Shown piece by piece: positions 44,873 to 54,111 of a stretch of 64,000 nucleotides of DNA. This DNA comes from Holophagae bacterium (lineage in GTDB: Bacteria; Acidobacteriota; Holophagae; Acanthopleuribacterales; Acanthopleuribacteraceae), in contig JAJCXM010000008.1 in the NCBI GenBank assembly GCA_029263455.1, positions 806,001 through 870,000 of the forward strand, read 5' to 3'. The first letter of the stretch is position 1, and each line of letters starts with the position of its first letter. The notes under the pieces are model-generated. The model ran no database searches. It worked only from the letters and a program-made list of their open reading frames with translations, and was not told the DNA's origin. Position numbers and translations under genes: made by a program.

Positions 44873-45226
44873 TTAGGCTTCGTTTTTTGAGAATGCCAGA
44901 GTCGCCCAACCCGCTAGAAACAAGGCACCGCCAATAGGCGTAATAGCACCGAGCCAACTGGTATTGGTCAATGCCAAAAGATAGAGTGAACCGCTGAAAA
45001 TGATGATCCCACTTAGGAAAAACCAATAGGGAAGTGCGCGTCCTTGTTTTGACTGCGGAATCCAAAGCGCGAGACCGTGGATCAAGTGATATTGGGTCGC
45101 GGTGATCCAAATTTGGCGAGTGTCGTTTAACTCCAACGTGGGTGCAAGCGCATGGGCACCAAAGGCACCGAGCGCCACGCCCAAGAACATGACGATACTG
45201 GCCAATCTCATTTTATCTGAACTCAT
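44873..45226 (-). CDS. DUF423 family membrane protein
   Basis: 117 residues with four hydrophobic segments: LASIVMFLGVALGAFGAHAL, YHLIHGLALWIPQ, YWFFLSGIIIFSGSLYLLAL and IGGALFLAGWATLAF. The GAFGAHAL and SLYLL motifs and the length fit DUF423/YgdD, a small inner-membrane family of unknown function. It is the last gene of a minus-strand run and starts 8 bases after the RDD gene, so the two are probably co-transcribed. Confidence 0.88.
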   Translation of the reverse strand: MSSDKMRLASIVMFLGVALGAFGAHALAPTLELNDTRQIWITATQYHLIHGLALWIPQSKQGRALPYWFFLSGIIIFSGSLYLLALTNTSWLGAITPIGGALFLAGWATLAFSKNEA

Positions 45227-45234
45227 AATGTGGC

Positions 45235-45816
45235 TTATGGCGCGTCAGTCGGCGTTGGCGGAGTAGGCAAGGGCGGCAAATCGCTAGCTGGCGAGGGTGC
45301 CGAGGGGATTGCTGGTGCGGTCACGGCGGCTTTGGGCGCGTCGACCACAGTTGTGTCAGCCAAAAGGTCACCTATTCGTTTGCCTTGTGCATCGGTCATT
45401 ACTTTATAAAGTTCTACACAGACAACCACAAAACCTAGTAAAGAAACGATCGGTGCGATGATCCAGCCAATGGCAGGAATCAAGCCAAAGATCATGGAAA
45501 CACCAGCAGGAGTGACAAAGGGAAGATTACGCTTGAACGACAATTCATAAGTACAGTTGGCACCATTAGCTTGAATTGCCTTGATCCCCATAATCTTCTT
45601 GCCTAACGAGGCTCCTTGTAAATCATTGATGGGGAGCGCATCGCGTAAGCCTATATAACCAAGGTAAATAACGATTCCTAGTAATTTGAACAAGATACCC
45701 ACGACGGGGATCAATCCCAAAATGACATAAAAAGGAATGAAAATAATTGCGGCAAGAATGAAGTCAAGAATGACAGCTATGATACGTTTTCCGTTGTCGG
45801 CTCGTGTGTGGCTCAT
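45235..45816 (-). CDS. RDD family membrane protein
   Basis: 193 residues. The RDD signature is present: Arg in NGKRIIAVILDFILAA, with the Asp residues in LDF and the following helix, and LGYIGLRDALP in the second helix, followed by GASLGKKIMGIKAI. Three to four membrane helices and a Pro/Ala-rich C-terminal tail of about 35 residues are seen. RDD proteins include Na+/H+ antiporter-like members, but most are of unknown function. Upstream are the omega-amidase and aminotransferase genes. Confidence 0.88.
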   Translation of the reverse strand: MSHTRADNGKRIIAVILDFILAAIIFIPFYVILGLIPVVGILFKLLGIVIYLGYIGLRDALPINDLQGASLGKKIMGIKAIQANGANCTYELSFKRNLPFVTPAGVSMIFGLIPAIGWIIAPIVSLLGFVVVCVELYKVMTDAQGKRIGDLLADTTVVDAPKAAVTAPAIPSAPSPASDLPPLPTPPTPTDAP

Positions 45817-45918
45817 GGAACCTCCCTGGTGGCAGACTAACCTAAGTTTTGATAGTCACAAGCATAGCGAAAACAAGTGCTTTCGGCAATTCTTACTAGA
45901 ACCTTGTCGGCTAGAAAT

Positions 45919-46665
45919 TCAGGACATGTCACGTAGAAAAGGTAATCGTGAGCGGAGTTGCGTGACAGATTCGTAATCTATGTCGCAAAGATGGACGCCT
46001 TCATCGGAGCCCGCATCTAGAACAACCTCACCCGATGGTGCGACCACCATCGAGTCTCCTTGATACCTTAATCCGTTTTCGTCGGATCCAATTCGATTGA
46101 CACCAATGGCGTAGGCTTGGTTTTCGATAGCTCGCGCAATCAATAACTGCTGCCAATGGGTACGCCGCGTCTGGGGCCAACTGGCGATATAAATTAGGGC
46201 TCCGGTGGCTGTGGCTACTTCGCGAGCAAGCTCCGGAAATCGAAGATCGTAACAGATCATTGGCGTAATTGGGAATTGACCAACCTTGGCGGTGACCATC
46301 TGCTCTCCCGCGGTGTAATAACGATCTTCTCCAGCGTAGGCAAAAAGTTTACGTTTGGCGTATCGAGCTGTTTCCTTGCCTTTTGGAGAAATAAGGACGG
46401 CGCAGTTTTGTTGTCGGGGCTGATTGTGAGCGGGGACACCACCTAAGACCCAGGCCGATTTAGATTTTGCCAGCGTAATCATGGCTGCAATAGCTCGAGG
46501 TTCGGCCTCCCAGGCCCGATCGTTCATCGTGAAACCTACGGGCCAAAGCTCCGGTAGAACGTAAAGATCAGCACGTTCACTGGCATTTACAAGTGCCTTT
46601 AAATTGGCACAATTTTCGTCAACCTCTTCCCACACGATATCCATTTGCACGAGTCCTACACGCAT
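45919..46665 (-). CDS. carbon-nitrogen hydrolase, omega-amidase type (Nit2/YafV)
   Basis: 248 residues. The nitrilase catalytic triad is readable: Glu in LYVLPELWPVGF, Lys in RYAKRKLFAYAGED and Cys in PMICYDLRFPELAR. The sequence style matches YafV/Nit2 omega-amidases, which hydrolyse alpha-ketoglutaramate or alpha-ketosuccinamate. The start overlaps the stop of the upstream aminotransferase by one base. Together they form the glutamine transaminase and omega-amidase pair, where the transaminase makes the keto-amide that this enzyme removes, pulling transamination forward. Confidence 0.9.
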   Translation of the reverse strand: MRVGLVQMDIVWEEVDENCANLKALVNASERADLYVLPELWPVGFTMNDRAWEAEPRAIAAMITLAKSKSAWVLGGVPAHNQPRQQNCAVLISPKGKETARYAKRKLFAYAGEDRYYTAGEQMVTAKVGQFPITPMICYDLRFPELAREVATATGALIYIASWPQTRRTHWQQLLIARAIENQAYAIGVNRIGSDENGLRYQGDSMVVAPSGEVVLDAGSDEGVHLCDIDYESVTQLRSRLPFLRDMS

Positions 46666-47831
46666 TAAAGATCCTTTATCTTTTGAAGTTGTTGTAAGCC
46701 TTTTTCAATGGTAGATGTTTTTTTGGCAAAACAAAAACGGATATAGTTTTTGGGTGCCGTTTGGGTGTCCCGATAAAAAACACTTACAGGGATTGTTGCG
46801 ACGCGGACTTCGGACTCAATCAGTTTGCGTACAAACGAAATATCGTCAAGTTTGGTGAGCTTCGAGATGTCTGCCAAAATGAAAAACGTCCCTTGAGGTC
46901 GAAGTACGTTAAAACCTAACTCTTCAAGCTGATTACACATAAGCGTACGTTTGCGTTTGAGGCGTTGGATCATGGCAGGCAGAAGGGTATCGATACGCTC
47001 GATTCCCCGTGCAATGCCCAGCTGCAACGGCGTCGAAACGGCGAAGGCAATGTATTGATGCAAACGACGCATGGCCTCCGTTGCCGCCACTGGGGCCAAC
47101 GCATAGCCAATCTTCCAGCCAGTGAGCGCAAACGTCTTTGCACTTGAGGAGATGATAATCGTACGCTCGGACATTCCTTCTAATGAAGCAATGGATATGT
47201 GCTCTGTGTGAAAGACCAGGTATTCGTAAACTTCGTCTGTGATCGCTATACAATTGAATTCGAGGCATAGATCTCTTATGTCCGACAACTCATGCTGCGT
47301 GAAGACACGGCTACTTGGGTTGTGCGGCGTATTGATAATGATTGCGCGCGTCCTCGGGCTAAAAGCAGACCTCAGTTCCTGTAGCTCAAAATGGAAGCTG
47401 GGCGGGTGCAATCGCACCGGGACCGGTATTCCTCCGTTCATTTCTATGATCGGGTTGTAGGTATCGTAGGTAGGCTCAAAGACGATAACTTCGTCGCCCG
47501 GATTGACGATGGCAGTCAACGCAGCGTACATAGCTTGGGTAGCGCCATTAAAAATAGATATTTGGGAATCGGCGTCGTAGTCAAGGTTGATTTGTTTGTA
47601 CTTTTCGGCCAGAGCTTGTCGGATTTGCGGCGTTCCTGCCAGCGGCGCATATTGGTTATGGCCTTCCGAAATTGCGGCACATGCGGCGTCCTTGACCATG
47701 CGAGGCCCGTCGAAATCAGGGAACCCCTGGCCAAAATTGACGCACTTGTTTTCCAGGGCAAGACGTCCGATTGTGGCAAATATGCTGGGCTCGTAAGGTC
47801 GCAGCTTTTCAGCCATCCAATTTAGGCTCAT
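46665..47831 (-). CDS. class I aminotransferase, glutamine/methionine type (YbdL-like)
   Basis: 388 residues from an ATG with AAAGGA upstream. Fold type I PLP aminotransferase motifs: NKCVNFGQGFPDFDGPRMV, NGATQAMYAALTAI, NTPHNPSSRVF, ITDEVYEYLVF and the PLP Lys in SSSAKTFALTGWKIGYA. The N-terminal FGQGFPDFDGP is typical of the YbdL/kynurenine aminotransferase-glutamine transaminase K group, which accepts methionine, glutamine and aromatic amino acids. The fused reading with the downstream omega-amidase supports glutamine as amino donor, for example in methionine salvage. Confidence 0.92.
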   Translation of the reverse strand: MSLNWMAEKLRPYEPSIFATIGRLALENKCVNFGQGFPDFDGPRMVKDAACAAISEGHNQYAPLAGTPQIRQALAEKYKQINLDYDADSQISIFNGATQAMYAALTAIVNPGDEVIVFEPTYDTYNPIIEMNGGIPVPVRLHPPSFHFELQELRSAFSPRTRAIIINTPHNPSSRVFTQHELSDIRDLCLEFNCIAITDEVYEYLVFHTEHISIASLEGMSERTIIISSSAKTFALTGWKIGYALAPVAATEAMRRLHQYIAFAVSTPLQLGIARGIERIDTLLPAMIQRLKRKRTLMCNQLEELGFNVLRPQGTFFILADISKLTKLDDISFVRKLIESEVRVATIPVSVFYRDTQTAPKNYIRFCFAKKTSTIEKGLQQLQKIKDL

Positions 47832-47853
47832 AAATTATCCTTTAAAAACGGAA

Positions 47854-49605
47854 TTATTCAGGCGATAACGACTCCATACCTGCCAGAAGACTTCTGTCAC
47901 CCAAGTTACCTATTAACTGGAAACCAACCAATGCTGCTGAGCCTGACGTTTGCCGTAAACTGATATGACTCGATTCGGGAGGTAATACTTGACCATTAAA
48001 GAACGAAAGGTCCGTCGCCAACTTCTTTTGCCTTGCCGTCATTTGCACGGTCGTTGTCGATAGGACATGTCCCGACTCGGCAAAGACGGTTGTTTCAAGA
48101 TTAATTGTTTCCGCTGAGCGATTAACCACCGCGAAACCAGTCCAGCTCTGGTCATCGGACCAGACGATGGGGAACACAACTTCTCGGTGCGCTTCCTTGG
48201 CTGACTGGAATCCGGCCAGGAACTGGTCTGAACGATCGCCAAATAAAACATATCCAGCCAACAATCTCGTTCCTTTGATAATGACCCAGTCAGTATCGGC
48301 TGGAATGACAAGGCCTTTGTCGGGTGTGCTGATGGTTTCTGGTAACGAACCAGCGCCTGCTTGAAAAAGAACGGTCACTTTCTCGAGTGGGTCCAATGTA
48401 AATGGCTGCTGAGACGTTTGTGCGCCTTGGTCGTTATAGGTGAAGAACTCAACTTGGTTGCTAATTTCAGAGGCGTTGACAGCCACTAAACCTGTCCAGA
48501 AAACGCCAAGGTTCTTGGCAATATGAGCATAGGTGAGTTCTTGAGATAGCTTGTGGTCTAAAGGCAATGTAACCGACTGACGAGCCGTATGTTTGCGAAA
48601 CTGTTCTAAGCCAGCGATGCTATTGGAATACTGGCTATCGTCACAATAGCCCCAACTTAATCCCGGCGGCAGACCCGTCGGGTAAGTCTCTTGATTAAAG
48701 TGCGTGATTCCAGACTGTTGGCCGCTGATATTCAGGTCCTGCTGAAAATTGTAACCGCGAAACCAAATGGAATCGCTGTCAGTGCTACCCGTTACGTAGA
48801 GCTGGGTATCGAACTGTTCCAGCCGCAAGGCAATGTGGGGAACAATGAGTTCATGTGACTGCTTTGAAAAAGGCGAAAGGTCGAGCTCTTGACGGTCCTG
48901 GCTTACATTAAGCGCATAGCCACCTAATAATCCTAAGCCGTCGATATGCACCCAGCCGGATTGACCACTAGCCGTGATGGTTGTTTTTTGGTACGCGGCT
49001 AAAGTTGTGCTGCCTAGTTCCAAGCGCGTGCCGTCGTCCGTCACTTGGTAAGCCACGAAACTACCGCCATTTGGGCCGGCCAGAAGTGAGAACTGCCCGT
49101 TTTCTCGTATTAGAGAACTAAAATGTTGCGTAGCTGTCGATGGCCCGATTTCAACGGTGGCTGATTTTGATTGGCCCAAACCGTTTACCGGTGGATTACC
49201 TAATAGGTAGGCGGCGTTGGAAGATTCATCCGTGATTTCTATTGAATGACTGCCAATGGATAAGGCTGTAAAAAATAACCTCATGCTTCGTTTGCCGTGG
49301 CCTTCGAGTCCAGGCTTAGGTTTACCTTCGACCCAACGTACGACTCGTTCGTTTTCGTCAACAGACCACGCTGGTTGGATAAAGAACTCGAAATCACTGG
49401 CGAGTGATTGTACGCGCTCGAATTGCAATCCCTCACCGTAAGTGACCGCCATGTCTAAAACCACAAGCGCCTGATCACTGTGAAGACGAACATCAACGAT
49501 AACGGTGTCGCCGATGGCCACAGTCTGTTTTGCGGGCGCTATATGAATGTCCGCGGCAAAGAGCCACAGACTTGTGGCGATTATCGGTATCACGGCTACT
49601 CCCAT
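47854..49605 (-). CDS. secreted protein with N-terminal cohesin-like domain and beta modules
   Basis: 583 residues; it overlaps the 3' end of guaA by 10 bases. A signal peptide opens it (MGVAVIPIIATSLWLFA). Residues 18-150 read like a cohesin: IHIAPAKQTVAIGDTVIVDV, LVVLDMAVTYGEGLQFERV, then a late SIEITD strand. The remaining 430 residues belong to the recurring module family: HIALRLEQFDTQLYVTG, WTGLVAVNASEISNQVEF and SWTGFAVVNRSAETINLETT. The genes on both sides are housekeeping, so it is a secreted gene inserted into a metabolic run. It could hold dockerin-bearing partners at the cell surface; that is inference. Confidence 0.65.
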   Translation of the reverse strand: MGVAVIPIIATSLWLFAADIHIAPAKQTVAIGDTVIVDVRLHSDQALVVLDMAVTYGEGLQFERVQSLASDFEFFIQPAWSVDENERVVRWVEGKPKPGLEGHGKRSMRLFFTALSIGSHSIEITDESSNAAYLLGNPPVNGLGQSKSATVEIGPSTATQHFSSLIRENGQFSLLAGPNGGSFVAYQVTDDGTRLELGSTTLAAYQKTTITASGQSGWVHIDGLGLLGGYALNVSQDRQELDLSPFSKQSHELIVPHIALRLEQFDTQLYVTGSTDSDSIWFRGYNFQQDLNISGQQSGITHFNQETYPTGLPPGLSWGYCDDSQYSNSIAGLEQFRKHTARQSVTLPLDHKLSQELTYAHIAKNLGVFWTGLVAVNASEISNQVEFFTYNDQGAQTSQQPFTLDPLEKVTVLFQAGAGSLPETISTPDKGLVIPADTDWVIIKGTRLLAGYVLFGDRSDQFLAGFQSAKEAHREVVFPIVWSDDQSWTGFAVVNRSAETINLETTVFAESGHVLSTTTVQMTARQKKLATDLSFFNGQVLPPESSHISLRQTSGSAALVGFQLIGNLGDRSLLAGMESLSPE

Positions 49606-51140
49606 TCAATGGTTCCCGGTGGCTTTGAGGTGATGTCGTACACAACACGATTAATACCGGCTACTTCGTTCACGATTCGCGTACTCACTTCCGCAAGGAA
49701 TTCGTGAGGTAAACGCGACCAATCAGCCGTCATAAAGTCATTAGTGGAAACCGAGCGCAAGGCGCACACACGTTCGTAGGTGCGGTTGTCACCCATGATG
49801 CCGACTGTTTTGACGGGTAATAAGACCGCAAAGGCTTGCGATACATGATCGTAAAGTTGATGGCTACGCAGCATCTCAATAAATATATCGTCAGCTTCTT
49901 GCAGGACGCGTACTGACTCTCTGTCGATGGCGCCAAGAATTCGAACCGCCAATCCCGGGCCCGGAAACGGATGGCGGCTCACTAGCGGATCAGGCAATCC
50001 TAATATGCGACCCACCTGGCGGACTTCGTCTTTGAAGAGGTCACGCAACGGCTCCAATAGCTTCATGTTCATTTTGTCTGGCAAGCCACCTACATTGTGA
50101 TGGCTCTTAATCGTCTGGGCGGGGCCATGGTGGGTGGCACTTTCAATCACATCAGGGTAAAGGGTGCCTTGTGCCAGAAATTCAGGATGATTTAGCTTTG
50201 AGGCTTCGCGATCAAATACCTCTATAAAGGTGCGGCCAATGATTTTGCGTTTTTCTTCTGGGTCATCCACATCTTTGAGCTGACCTAAGAAATCGTTGGA
50301 CGCATCTACGGCGATGAGGTTAATGCCTATCCCTGATCGGAAGGTGGTCACCACCTCATTCATCTCGTCTTTTCGCATCATCCCATGATCTACAAAGACG
50401 CATGTCAGTTGATCGCCGATAGCGCGATGGATCAGCACGGCGGCGACCGACGAGTCAACACCGCCACTCAGTCCCAGTAGAACACCCGAGTCGCCCACCT
50501 TTTCGCGAATGGCATTGACAGAATCTTCAATAAAATCGAACATTTTCCAAGATGCACGGCAGCTACACATCTTAAAAACAAAATTACTAAGCATTTGAGC
50601 GCCATGCTCTGTGTGTGAGACTTCTGGATGGAATTGGATGGCCAGAATGGGTCGATCTCTATGGGCCATGGCCGTGATTGGCGCATTGTCACTTGAGCCA
50701 ATAGCTCTAAAGCCGGAGGGAGGTTCAAGCAGACGATCACCGTGGCTCATCCATACTTTCTGATTGAGATTGAGGCCCTCAAAAAAGACATGCGATGTGG
50801 ACTCAAGTTTAAGGGTTGCGGGTCCATATTCGCGATCTTCTGACGCTTCAACACGACCACCCAAGACATGACAAATGAGCTGCATCCCATAACAAATGCC
50901 TAAGATAGGCTTGTTGAGATTGAAGATGTCGGGGTCAATTTGAGGCGCTCCTGATGCAAACACACTTTGCGGACCGCCCGAGAGAATAATGCCTTTGATG
51001 TCGCTGCGATCCAGATCCGCTGCCTTCGTGTCAAAAGGTATGATCTCGCTGTAAACAGACATGTCGCGAATTCGGCGCGCAATCAACTTCGTATACTGCG
51101 AGCCATAGTCCAAAATCACGATCTTTTCGCTCACCTGCAT
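49596..51140 (-). CDS. guaA: GMP synthase (glutamine-hydrolysing)
   Basis: 514 residues. The class I amidotransferase domain carries GICYGMQLICHVLGG with the catalytic Cys and the His of FHPEVSHTEHG; the ATP pyrophosphatase domain has LSGGVDSSVAAVLIHRAIG (PP-loop) and FVDHGMMRK; the C-terminal dimerisation domain has HPFPGPGLAVRILG and ends KPPGTIEWE as usual. It makes GMP from XMP, ATP and glutamine in purine synthesis. Length is typical. The 3' end overlaps the next gene by 10 bases. guaB is not in the window. Confidence 0.98.
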   Translation of the reverse strand: MQVSEKIVILDYGSQYTKLIARRIRDMSVYSEIIPFDTKAADLDRSDIKGIILSGGPQSVFASGAPQIDPDIFNLNKPILGICYGMQLICHVLGGRVEASEDREYGPATLKLESTSHVFFEGLNLNQKVWMSHGDRLLEPPSGFRAIGSSDNAPITAMAHRDRPILAIQFHPEVSHTEHGAQMLSNFVFKMCSCRASWKMFDFIEDSVNAIREKVGDSGVLLGLSGGVDSSVAAVLIHRAIGDQLTCVFVDHGMMRKDEMNEVVTTFRSGIGINLIAVDASNDFLGQLKDVDDPEEKRKIIGRTFIEVFDREASKLNHPEFLAQGTLYPDVIESATHHGPAQTIKSHHNVGGLPDKMNMKLLEPLRDLFKDEVRQVGRILGLPDPLVSRHPFPGPGLAVRILGAIDRESVRVLQEADDIFIEMLRSHQLYDHVSQAFAVLLPVKTVGIMGDNRTYERVCALRSVSTNDFMTADWSRLPHEFLAEVSTRIVNEVAGINRVVYDITSKPPGTIEWE

Positions 51141-51253
51141 GGGCTTACCTCAATGGCTATCAGATCGCGCCATTATAGCGGGGAAAGCCGGATCAGGGCA
51201 TCAATGGCTACAGTTGGTGCTCAATTTTTTGATGACGGCAAGCTACATCGGCA

Positions 51254-52429
51254 CTATCGACCGCGAAGGTGTTCGTCGATCGCCTTTAGCTGGCGCTCAA
51301 ATTTGAGTAGATCGATTACGTGCCAATTGTGGCCCCAGTTAACTTGAGCTTGGGTTCGCGTCGAACGAAAAAAGCCAGCGAAGACTGACGAAGAATAACC
51401 AGCGTTCAAGGTGATCGCCGTCGGACTGAATTGTCCGTTGTTTTGATTGATCCAAACAGCATCGTTTCCTATGTTGCCTAACAGCAAATCGTTGCTGCCG
51501 TCACGGTTTATGTCGAGGACTTGCAATGAGAGCGTCCTGATCGAAGGGAATACTTGGTTGGACTCCGTGAAAGAACCAGAGCCATCGTTAGAATAGACCA
51601 AGGTCATCGCGCCGTTGATGTCTCCGTCCTGACCGATAACGACATCCAAACTTCCGTCTCCGTTCAAGTCACCCAATGCGACAGCCGTTGAGTTGTCACT
51701 GGCTCCTAGCGTTGGACCAGCGGTAAAAATGCCTGTACCATCGTTGATCCAGATCTGATTGGGCTGTCCATCGTTCGCTACCACAGCATCTAGACTACCG
51801 TTGCCGTCCAAATCGCCCAAAGCTACCGAGAAACTGGTGTTGGAACCTAAGCTCTGGCCACTATCCGATACGACACCGGTTTGATCGTTGATCCACACAC
51901 GATTGCTCTCCAAGGAACCGTTAGCTTCGAACACATCCGCAAAACCATCGCCATTCAAGTCGGCTACAGCGATTGATCGCGTGTTGTTAAACCCAAATGT
52001 GCTGTTGGGCGCGATGAATAAACCGGTCCCATCGTTTAGAAACACCTGATTCTCGCCACTGGATTGCGCCACTTTTGTGGCCAAAAGCAAGTCAAGCGTT
52101 CCGTCTTGATCCATATCTGCTAAGGCGATGGATGTGGCGTCAGGCAGGCCCGCACCAAACCCGGATACGCGGGTGAAAGTACCTAGACCGTCGTTGTGGT
52201 AGACATAACAGGCGCCATTGTTAGCTACCGCTACGTCCAAAATACCGTTACCACTTAGATCACCTACTGCAACAGCCCAAGAGACAGAGTCTCCTAGATC
52301 CACGCTTGGGCCATACATCATGCCGTCCCATTCAAAAAAGTGGTTCTTATCGAATGGGTCCGAAATCCATACATCGTAATCCTGTGCTTGCAGAAAGCCG
52401 CAAACCAATACAAGGGCAAAGGATGTCAT
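51254..52429 (-). CDS. secreted FG-GAP/VCBS repeat protein
   Basis: 391 residues with a signal peptide (MTSFALVLVCGFLQA) and a strong GGGAGGTAAG ribosome site. The body is a chain of about seven FG-GAP/VCBS repeats, one beta-propeller, with calcium loops such as GDLNGDGSLDVVIGQDGDIN and DLDGNGSLDAVVANDGQPNQ. This resembles the N-terminal part of the giant protein at 776, without the ASPIC or hydrolase domains. It is probably a surface or secreted binding protein. It sits between mutY and guaA on the same strand, in a run of otherwise metabolic genes. Confidence 0.85.
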   Translation of the reverse strand: MTSFALVLVCGFLQAQDYDVWISDPFDKNHFFEWDGMMYGPSVDLGDSVSWAVAVGDLSGNGILDVAVANNGACYVYHNDGLGTFTRVSGFGAGLPDATSIALADMDQDGTLDLLLATKVAQSSGENQVFLNDGTGLFIAPNSTFGFNNTRSIAVADLNGDGFADVFEANGSLESNRVWINDQTGVVSDSGQSLGSNTSFSVALGDLDGNGSLDAVVANDGQPNQIWINDGTGIFTAGPTLGASDNSTAVALGDLNGDGSLDVVIGQDGDINGAMTLVYSNDGSGSFTESNQVFPSIRTLSLQVLDINRDGSNDLLLGNIGNDAVWINQNNGQFSPTAITLNAGYSSSVFAGFFRSTRTQAQVNWGHNWHVIDLLKFERQLKAIDEHLRGR

Positions 52430-52522
52430 CTTACCTCCCGTCCAGTAAATAACGTATCAAGCAAGATCCAGTTTCAACTTGGGCCAAAAAACGCTTAGCA
52501 AGAACGATCAATCACAGGTATT

Positions 52523-53545
52523 TCAAGCATAAATGGCGTCAATATTGGCAATAGCCATGAGTTTATGAAATGTTTTTGTGAAGGCTAAATCATGTACTTG
52601 GCAGGGGTCGATCCACTTGGTCTGCAAATAGAAACAGACATCTTCGTTCTCCCCTTCGTCAGCCAACTTAGCCTCAAAAAGGAGATATTCGGCGTCGATA
52701 TGGCTGAATCGGTGTTTGACCCTGCCGATCAGTTTCTCTTTTGCCATCCCCTTAAACTTGGAAATTTCCGGGAGTTCCCATAATCGACCTAATAATCCTG
52801 GCGGCCGTTGCGCAATGAGTAACGATTCGCCTCGGCGGACTAAAGCCACCTCAATGGAACGTTGTGTCACTTTGACGGCCTTACTTTTTTTAGGTCTGAG
52901 ATGAGGATCATCACCGGCTTCAAATGTTTTGCAGAACTGGTTGACAGGGCATTCACCACAGCCTGGGTTACGACTTGTACAAAGCGTGGCCCCCAATTCC
53001 ATCATCGCCTGGTTGTGATCGCCAGGACGCGATTGGGAAAGAAGGGCGGAGGCACGTAGCTGAATCTTGGCTTTGGTCTGGGACTGTCTTACATCATCGT
53101 CGATTGCATCGACCCTAGCTAAGACACGAGATACGTTGCCATCGACGCATGCCACAGGTTCTTGAAACGCAATGCTTGCAACCGCAGCACTTGTGTATGG
53201 CCCGATCCCGGGCAATTGCTGCAAAAGGTGAGCTTGTTGAGGAAATTGACCTTGATGGTATTCAACGACGTGTTCGCAGGCGGCTTTCAAGAGTTTAGCT
53301 CTGCGGTAATAACCTAAGCCTTGCCACTGGTTCAATACTTCATCAATATTTGTAGCCGCGAGCGCCGCTATGTCGGGAAAGCGGTCGATAAATCGGTGGT
53401 AGTAATCGATGACGGTGCTTACTTGGGTTTGTTGGAGCATGTACTCGGAGACAAGGATTTTGTAGGGGTCTGCTGTTGTTCGCCAAGGCAGCGCGCGCTT
53501 GTTTTTGTCGTACCAAGCAAGTAGCGCGATCGAAAAGTTACTCAT
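52523..53545 (-). CDS. mutY: A/G-specific adenine glycosylase
   Basis: 340 residues. The helix-hairpin-helix is LPGIGPYTSAAVASIAF, the catalytic Asp lies in VDGNVSRVLARV and the catalytic Glu in SEYMLQQTQVSTV. The 4Fe-4S cluster is set by C-x6-C-x2-C-x5-C (LCTSRNPGCGECPVNQFC). The C-terminal NUDIX-like MutT domain that reads 8-oxoG follows (VALVRRGESLLIAQRPPG, GRLWELPEI). It removes adenine paired with 8-oxoguanine. It is the first gene of the minus-strand run; upstream lies repeat-rich DNA. Confidence 0.97.
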   Translation of the reverse strand: MSNFSIALLAWYDKNKRALPWRTTADPYKILVSEYMLQQTQVSTVIDYYHRFIDRFPDIAALAATNIDEVLNQWQGLGYYRRAKLLKAACEHVVEYHQGQFPQQAHLLQQLPGIGPYTSAAVASIAFQEPVACVDGNVSRVLARVDAIDDDVRQSQTKAKIQLRASALLSQSRPGDHNQAMMELGATLCTSRNPGCGECPVNQFCKTFEAGDDPHLRPKKSKAVKVTQRSIEVALVRRGESLLIAQRPPGLLGRLWELPEISKFKGMAKEKLIGRVKHRFSHIDAEYLLFEAKLADEGENEDVCFYLQTKWIDPCQVHDLAFTKTFHKLMAIANIDAIYA

Positions 53546-53751
53546 GGCCGGGTATCATAGCAAGCGTTCGTGAATTTGATCGAATTCTAAAACGCGCTCC
53601 AGTAACATCTGCGTACTCATTTCCTTTCGCACGCCAGTTAGACGTTTAATTCGCATAAGGTTCGATTTGAAACCTGTACTTCGGCCTATTTCGACGTCCG
53701 TTTCCCATTTTGAAGTGAAGGAGATCGGCTTCCTGCTGCCTTCGGCTGATA

Positions 53752-53891
53752 GAGGCTGTCGCATAACTCGCTTCAAGGCTCAAGAATGTGAGTTTGGCTT
53801 CCAGCCAGAGGTTATAATCCGTTTATAATCAGGCAAATACAATAAATAGGATAGTCTAACCTCAAATTATTAAGACTCATGAGACAGCCTC
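53752..53891. mobile_element. MITE-like element, copy A, with 5-bp target duplication
   Basis: Ends are GAGGCTGTCGCAT and, on the other strand, GAGGCTGTCTCAT, giving near-perfect terminal inverted repeats around 140 bp with no coding capacity. It is flanked by TGATA on both sides (53747-53751 and 53892-53896). The interior matches copy B (for example AATCC-TTT-ATTCAGG-AAATAC and CAAATTATTA). The termini resemble those of IS elements, so mobilisation by a transposase elsewhere in the genome is likely. Confidence 0.85.
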
Positions 53892-53978
53892 TGATAAGTG
53901 AAGTCACCTCTGATTTTGGACAGACCATCGCCATGACCCTCGCCGCATAAACTTCATCAAATGACAGGTAGCTGGCTC

Positions 53979-54046
53979 GCCGTAAAGCTCTAGAATGCGG
54001 GCCTGCCCTTAGATGGCTGTTACACACAGCCCTGGCGAGAGTTGAA
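53979..54046. repeat. degenerate dispersed repeat, copy 1
   Basis: This stretch and 56762-56825 share GCC-TTAAA-like beginnings, GGCC-CCCT, ATGGCT-TTAC and AGAGTTGAA endings across about 65 bases. Both lie in decayed DNA near a MITE copy, so they are probably remnants of one mobile or dispersed element. Confidence 0.5.
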
Positions 54047-54111
54047 AGGAACGCAGAGAATGATCATCGCCTGTCGCGACAAGCCCGGATAGAAGGGTCC
54101 CAAGACAAGCT

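Larger units (their letters stand above)
53546..54111. other. 566-base non-coding block with MITE-like element and degenerate repeat
   Basis: No gene is supported. It holds the element at 53752-53891 and the repeat at 53979-54046, given separately. A 73-codon frame that ends 7 bases before mutY runs into the MITE and has no family match. Confidence 0.5.

Noticed and set aside
53555-53776. 73-codon frame just upstream of mutY
   Set aside because: It runs into the MITE, has no family match, and its only support is the 7-base spacing to mutY.
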